From NCBI GenBank assembly GCA_903970625.1, contig CAJCJG010000084.1, forward strand, positions 1 to 47,400: DNA of 47,400 nucleotides. Reading direction: 5' to 3'. This DNA comes from Solirubrobacterales bacterium 70-9. Its GTDB lineage: Bacteria; Pseudomonadota; Alphaproteobacteria; Acetobacterales; Acetobacteraceae. The notes under the pieces are model-generated. The model had not been told where the DNA came from, searched no databases, and saw only the letters and a program-made list of their open reading frames with translations. A program made the position numbers and the translations under genes. Positions 43,367 to 47,400 of this stretch are shown here, one piece after another. Position 1 is the stretch's first letter. Each line of letters begins with the position of its first letter.

Positions 43367-44565
43367 CCCGGCCGATCCTCGTCGTCGCCTTCGGAACCAG
43401 CATTCATACGTGGCGATGGCTGCAACTGGTCCGGGGCGCTGGGCGGCCGATCGTGCTGTTGCCGGTCGTGCTCCTGTCGTTCACGCACGATCAGACGCAG
43501 CCCGAACTCGCCGCCCTGCCCGAAATCGGTTCCGCCGCCGAACTTGAGCGACTCGGGCCCAACGCGGTCGCGATATGGCGCCCTCGTTCGGAGTCGACGC
43601 CGGACGAGTTGCCGCCGCCCATCGCGCTCGACAATCGCGACTCCATCGTGCGAGGGGCGGACGTGGCGGAGGCCGTCCGGGCGCTGCGGCCGGTGCTGCT
43701 GCACAGTATGGAGGTGCAATGGGCCGGCTACGCGTGCCTGCGCGCATCGGAGTTGCTGGGCAGCGCCTGCCCGCCCTGGCTCGTTTCCAACTGGGGCAGC
43801 GACCTGTTCCTGTATCGCAAGCTGGCCGCCCACCGGCCGGTGCTCGAAAACATCGCGCGCCGGATGGACGGCAGCCTCAACGAGTGCGCGCGCGACTACG
43901 ACATCCTGCGCAGCCTGGGCTTTCGCGGCGCCACGCACCACGTCATGCCGGCATCGGGGGGAATCGACTTCTCGGAGGTTCCGCCGCTGGCGGACCTGCC
44001 CGCGCCCTCGGCCCGGCGGCGGATTCTGGTCAAGGGGTACCACGGCTGGTCCGGCCGCGCGCAGAACATCCTCTCGGCGCTCCACCTGGCCGCCGCAGAG
44101 CTGCGCCGGTTCCAGATCAGTGTCATCCTGGCGAGCACAGGACTCGCGCAGGCGATCCGCTGTCTGAGCCGGGCCGACGGGCTGGACATCGTGGCCGAGC
44201 CCTGGGAGGCGGACCATAAGGTCGCGTTACAGCGATTGACGGAATCGCGGATGATGGTCGGCATCGGCATCTCCGACGGAATCGGCACCTCGATGCTGGA
44301 GGCCATGGCCGCCGGCGCCTTCCCGATCGTGGCATGCACCTCCTGCGCCGACGAGTGGTTCGAAAGTGGGCGCCACGGGGTCATCGTGGACCCGCACGAC
44401 ACCGGGGGACTCGCGGATGCGATCCGCATGGCCGTGGCGGACGACGCGCTGGTCGATGCTGCCGCCGGACCGAACCGGCATCTCGTCGAGCGCCGATGGG
44501 ATCGCGCGACCAATCGCATGGACGCACTGGAGATCTACGCTTCCATGATCCGGAGTGACGTGTGA
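43363..44565 (+). CDS. GT4-type glycosyltransferase
   Basis: This 400-residue GT-B protein has the N-terminal strand RPILVVAFGTSIHTWRWLQL and an acceptor domain with LHSMEVQWAGYACLRASELL and WLVSNWGSDLFLYRKLA. The C-terminal donor site is RILVKGYHGWSGRAQNILSA and GISDGIGTSMLEAMAAGAFP, the GT4 E-x7-E-like region. The ATG at 43363 overlaps the preceding stop. The following gene starts with an overlapping GTGA, so the three plus-strand genes form one operon. Confidence 0.82.
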   Translation: MTRPILVVAFGTSIHTWRWLQLVRGAGRPIVLLPVVLLSFTHDQTQPELAALPEIGSAAELERLGPNAVAIWRPRSESTPDELPPPIALDNRDSIVRGADVAEAVRALRPVLLHSMEVQWAGYACLRASELLGSACPPWLVSNWGSDLFLYRKLAAHRPVLENIARRMDGSLNECARDYDILRSLGFRGATHHVMPASGGIDFSEVPPLADLPAPSARRRILVKGYHGWSGRAQNILSALHLAAAELRRFQISVILASTGLAQAIRCLSRADGLDIVAEPWEADHKVALQRLTESRMMVGIGISDGIGTSMLEAMAAGAFPIVACTSCADEWFESGRHGVIVDPHDTGGLADAIRMAVADDALVDAAAGPNRHLVERRWDRATNRMDALEIYASMIRSDV

Positions 44566-47126
44566 CCTACAGCGGCACCACGGACGACCTCGTTTCGATC
44601 GTCATTCCGGTGTTCAACGGCGCCAGGCTGGTCGGGGAGGCGATCGACAGCGCACTGGCGCAGTCCTGGCCGAATATCGAGGTCATCGTCGTCGACGATG
44701 GCTCGGACGACGGCGGCGCCACGCAGCGCGTGCTGGCACGCTACGGCGACGCGATCCGTGTCGTGAGCAAGCCAAACGGCGGCGTCGCAACCGCGATCAA
44801 TGCCGGAATCGCGGCAATGCGCGGAAAATGGTTTAGCTGGCTCAGCCATGACGACCTGTATCACCCGCTGAAGATCGAGCGCTACCTGGCCGCCCTGCGC
44901 GGAGTGGAAGGCCCTGCGGTCGCGTTCGGCGACATCGACTTCGTCGACGAGGGCGGCAGGCTACAGCTCCGACACAGTGTCACCCAGGGGTTCGAAGGGA
45001 CGGACGGACGCCGGGCCGCAGCCGAGGCACGGCTCCACGGGTGCGCCATGCTGGTCCCCCGCATCTGCCTCGAAACATGCGGCATCTTCGACGCGCGCCT
45101 GCCGACCACCCAGGATTGTACCTATTGGTTTCGCCTGGGCCAGCTTTATCCGTTCGTGCCGGTCCCCGAACCGCTGATGCGCTCGCGAGTGCACGACGGG
45201 CAGGGCTCGCGGGCGCTCCGGCACCTGGAGGAAGGGAGCCTGCTCTGGGCGTGGATGCTGGACGAACTCGAAGCAGCCGATCCGGACGCCTCGCCGCAAG
45301 TGCGTCTGCGCCGGCTCCTGCGGATCGTCCGCGTGCTGCATATCACCCACTACGCGGGCGCGCGAGCGCTCTACGAGGACCGGCTCGACGGCATATTGGC
45401 CGGCGCCCAGATCTCGGTCCTGCTGCCTGCGGCGAACCCGAGCGAGCTGGATGCCGTCATCGGCGTCCTGGCCGAGACGAGCGTCGGCATTGCCGACATG
45501 GTCGTCCTCGACCTGAGCCCGGACGCCGGCGCGGCCCTCGACCTCGCCAAAAGTGTCGCGCGGCGCGGCGGCACGCTGTTACGCCTGGGGACGCCCGGAT
45601 CGACCATCGACGCATCGGCGCTGTTGCAGGCTGCGGACAGGCTGGGCGGGTCCGCCGTGGCATTCCTCGATCCCGCCGCGCTCCCGGCGACCGACATCCT
45701 GCGCGAAGGCTTGCTCGCCATCATGGCGGGAGAGGCGGATGGCTGGCTTTCCGGCCGGACGGCGCCCGGCTCGCTGCTGCCCATCGAGTTGGCGGGTGCC
45801 GTGTTGCACCGCGATGCGGTTCATGCCGCCGTGGCAGATCGGGCCGGTTCGGCGTTTTCGGCCCTGCTGCGCAATGCCCGCCTGATTGGGGCCGCGCCGC
45901 TCTCGCGTGTCCCCCTCCCGCCCCGGCCGGAGCCGCCGGCCGGAGTCGTGAGCAGCGACGCCCACCCAAACCTAAGCCGGCCGCCGCAAGCGGGACGCCC
46001 CACCCTGCTGCTGCTGGTCCATGGATGGGGCGGCGGGACGATCCGCTACACGGAAACGCTCGCCGCCAGCATCGCCGGCCGTTGCAACCTGCTGTTCGGA
46101 TGGGGCATCGAGAACCGTCGGTTCCACCTGTCGTCTCTCGGTCCGGAAACGCCGGAATGGGTGTACGACCTCGATGCGGGTTTGCCGCCCTTGCTCCAGG
46201 CCATGCGCCAGCTTGCTGTCACGCGCATCGACGTGCTGCACGAGGTCGGCTTCGACCAGTGGACCGACGACTTCCTCGACCAACTTGGCGTCCCGTTCGA
46301 CATAACCTTCCTCGATTACCATCTGGTCGCGAGCGGCCCCCACATGATCGACGAGGCCGGACGGTTCGTGGGCGATGCGGCCCTGCTGCGGACGGACCAC
46401 CCGGCGCGGCGCACCGGGCCACTGCGGCCGCTGGTGCGAGCAGCCGAGCGCCGGATTGCCTGTAGCCGCGACCTCGCCAGCCGGATCGGGCGGCTGGTGC
46501 CGGGCCTGCCGGTACTGGCCGCGCGGCTTCCCGAGCCGGGCAATCCGAGCGGGTTCATCGTGTACGTGCCGCCGCTCGCGGACGACGAGGTGATGCGGGT
46601 CATCTATTTGGGGCGCGTGGCGCCGCACAAGGGAATGGCTCTCATCCCGGAGGTCGCGCGTCAGGCCAACGCGCGGGGGGTGAAGCTTTGCATTTACTGC
46701 CTCGGCGCGGATTCTCTGTTCCCGGACGCGGCGCAGCAGCGCGACGGCATCCGGCTTCTTGGACCGTACCGGCAGGAGGAGCTGAACACGCTCGTCTGCC
46801 GCTTGCGTCCGCACCTCGCCTGGCTGCCGTTCACGGCGGCCGAAACGCACAGCTTCTCGCTCTCCGACGCGATGCTGCAAGGCTTGCCGGTCCTGGCCAC
46901 GGGGATCGGCGCGGTGGTCGAGCGGCTTGAGGGGCGGCCCTCCACCTGGCTACTCCCGCCCGAGGAGGCGGATGTGGACGGGTTCGTCGAGTGGCTCGTC
47001 CGCCTGCGGCGCGACCGGCTCACGACCCCGCCCCGCTGGCTGCCAACCGCCCACCTGCCGCCGCTCGCGGACCGCTTCTACGAGCAGGACTACCTTCGCC
47101 CCTTGTTCCGACAGGCGGGCGCATGA
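44562..47126 (+). CDS. Large bifunctional glycosyltransferase (GT2 plus GT4)
   Basis: This protein has 854 residues. The N-terminal GT2 domain shows SIVIPVFNGARLVGEAIDSA, EVIVVDDGSDDGG and FSWLSHDDLYHPLKIERYL. A middle region (about 275-430) looks like a decayed second GT2-like fold. The C-terminal GT4 domain, from about residue 480, has LLLVHGWGGGTIRYTETLA at its start, VIYLGRVAPHKGMALIPEVA in the donor site, and AETHSFSLSDAMLQGLPVLA. Two active transferase domains in one chain suggest sequential addition of two sugars. The start is GTG, overlapping the previous stop. Confidence 0.85.
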   Translation: MTYSGTTDDLVSIVIPVFNGARLVGEAIDSALAQSWPNIEVIVVDDGSDDGGATQRVLARYGDAIRVVSKPNGGVATAINAGIAAMRGKWFSWLSHDDLYHPLKIERYLAALRGVEGPAVAFGDIDFVDEGGRLQLRHSVTQGFEGTDGRRAAAEARLHGCAMLVPRICLETCGIFDARLPTTQDCTYWFRLGQLYPFVPVPEPLMRSRVHDGQGSRALRHLEEGSLLWAWMLDELEAADPDASPQVRLRRLLRIVRVLHITHYAGARALYEDRLDGILAGAQISVLLPAANPSELDAVIGVLAETSVGIADMVVLDLSPDAGAALDLAKSVARRGGTLLRLGTPGSTIDASALLQAADRLGGSAVAFLDPAALPATDILREGLLAIMAGEADGWLSGRTAPGSLLPIELAGAVLHRDAVHAAVADRAGSAFSALLRNARLIGAAPLSRVPLPPRPEPPAGVVSSDAHPNLSRPPQAGRPTLLLLVHGWGGGTIRYTETLAASIAGRCNLLFGWGIENRRFHLSSLGPETPEWVYDLDAGLPPLLQAMRQLAVTRIDVLHEVGFDQWTDDFLDQLGVPFDITFLDYHLVASGPHMIDEAGRFVGDAALLRTDHPARRTGPLRPLVRAAERRIACSRDLASRIGRLVPGLPVLAARLPEPGNPSGFIVYVPPLADDEVMRVIYLGRVAPHKGMALIPEVARQANARGVKLCIYCLGADSLFPDAAQQRDGIRLLGPYRQEELNTLVCRLRPHLAWLPFTAAETHSFSLSDAMLQGLPVLATGIGAVVERLEGRPSTWLLPPEEADVDGFVEWLVRLRRDRLTTPPRWLPTAHLPPLADRFYEQDYLRPLFRQAGA

Positions 47127-47286
47127 GCGGCATGGGACGACCGGGAGACCAATGGCCGGCCCGCGCGGCGCCGCGCGGCGTCCGCACCCGCCAGCCCCTC
47201 TCGCGTGCGGCCTGCCTGCCCCGTTTTCGGCCCGAGACATGTACTTGTCTTGGCACGCCCATAATGTTTTGGAAAAGCAAGCATTA
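47127..47286. other. Short gap before the right-edge IS element; no gene seen
   Basis: An ATG overlaps the glycosyltransferase stop (47123) and opens a 54-codon frame that ends at the IS junction. Its composition is not convincingly protein-like, so it may be the stump of a gene cut by the IS or simply spacer. No terminator hairpin is evident. Confidence 0.3.
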
Positions 47287-47400
47287 GAGCATGACCGGAC
47301 CGATTTGAGTCGGGGGGATTCCGGCGCGGTGCGGGATCTGATTCAAGCTGCTGGCTGGGTTGGAGGCCGGCAGGTCATGGCGAGACCCTATTCATCGGAC
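47287..47400 (+). mobile_element. Left end of an IS630-family element (cut by window edge)
   Basis: From about 47287, after a TTA, the sequence GAGCATGACCGGACCGATTT has the look of an IS630-type terminal repeat next to its TA target. It is followed at 47377 by the beginning of a transposase gene. The precise boundary is approximate because the other end is not in the window. Confidence 0.6.
47377..47400 (+). CDS. IS630-family transposase, first eight codons
   Basis: ATG at 47377 opens MARPYSSD, matching the typical beginning of one IS630-type transposase group (MARxYSxDLRERV). It differs from the N-terminus of the element at the left edge, so the two edges carry different IS630 subgroups. 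The call rests on eight residues plus the upstream end-like sequence. Confidence 0.55.

Noticed and set aside
47123-47287. 54-codon frame overlapping the last glycosyltransferase stop
   Set aside because: The overlap resembles operon coupling, but the sequence is Pro/Arg-rich and ends exactly at the IS junction; too weak to call a gene.
1-47400. CRISPR array, tRNA or rRNA genes
   Set aside because: No regularly spaced repeats, cloverleaf-like segments or rRNA-conserved stretches were noticed on either strand by reading.
1-47400. Composite transposon bounded by IS630 at both edges
   Set aside because: The two transposases begin differently (MGKAVAITRTD versus MARPYSSD), so they are different elements and cannot form matched ends.

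Overview
The window is GC-rich (roughly two-thirds G+C by eye) and its genes are tightly packed, many overlapping by ATGA, GTGA or TGATG. That texture and the gene families suggest an alphaproteobacterium, most likely in the Acetobacteraceae/Rhodospirillales. This is an inference: no rRNA, tRNA or other taxonomic marker is present. Most of the window looks like accessory, transport-and-catabolism and surface-polysaccharide DNA cut by insertion-sequence (IS) fragments.

Layout. (1) 1-1348 is an IS patch: an IS630-type transposase read through a -1 slip, cut by the left edge, then a 65-bp solo IS3 end and the C-terminal remnant of another IS630-type transposase. (2) 1360-10637, minus strand, is one nine-gene operon read from right to left: Zn dehydrogenase, sugar-binding protein, SIS-domain isomerase, two MalF/MalG-type permeases, TIM-barrel epimerase, SorC-type regulator, FGGY kinase and UgpC-type ATPase. 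It looks like a complete uptake and conversion route for a polyol or rare sugar; the substrate cannot be read from sequence. (3) 10924-12335 holds a decayed VWA-like gene and a small conserved-looking unknown gene. (4) 12594-14143 is a truncated IS3-type orfA abutting a complete 1277-bp IS3-family element. (5) 14148-16626, plus strand, has a MetN-like ATPase, a MetI-like permease broken by a one-base frameshift, and TenA. (6) 16696-21207 is soxBDA, sarcosine oxidase lacking an adjacent soxG. (7) 21210-29157, minus strand, is a seven-gene operon with a Dpp-type ABC importer (binding protein, two permeases, two ATPases) and a two-subunit OoxA/OoxB-like FAD oxidoreductase placed between the permease and ATPase genes. 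This suggests uptake and oxidation of an opine-like or N-substituted amino acid. It converges on soxA with only 2 bp between the stop codons.

(8) 29491-29760 is an IS110 remnant. (9) 29799-42691, minus strand, is a surface-polysaccharide region. A CapE/FnlA-type dehydratase, an RmlD-like reductase and a WecB-like 2-epimerase form a plausible UDP-L-QuiNAc or UDP-L-FucNAc trio. They are followed by an FkbM methyltransferase, two very large multidomain glycosyltransferases, a nucleotidyltransferase, a LegB-like dehydratase and a third large glycosyltransferase. (10) 42908-47126, plus strand, diverges with a small unknown protein, a GT4-type glycosyltransferase and an 854-residue GT2/GT4 fusion. 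(11) From about 47287 the right edge holds the start of another IS630-type element.

The most notable systems are the opine-like oxidase/importer operon, the nine-gene polyol operon with its self-encoded regulator, and the run of multidomain glycosyltransferases. Recognisable families are named by motif; substrates are inferred only.
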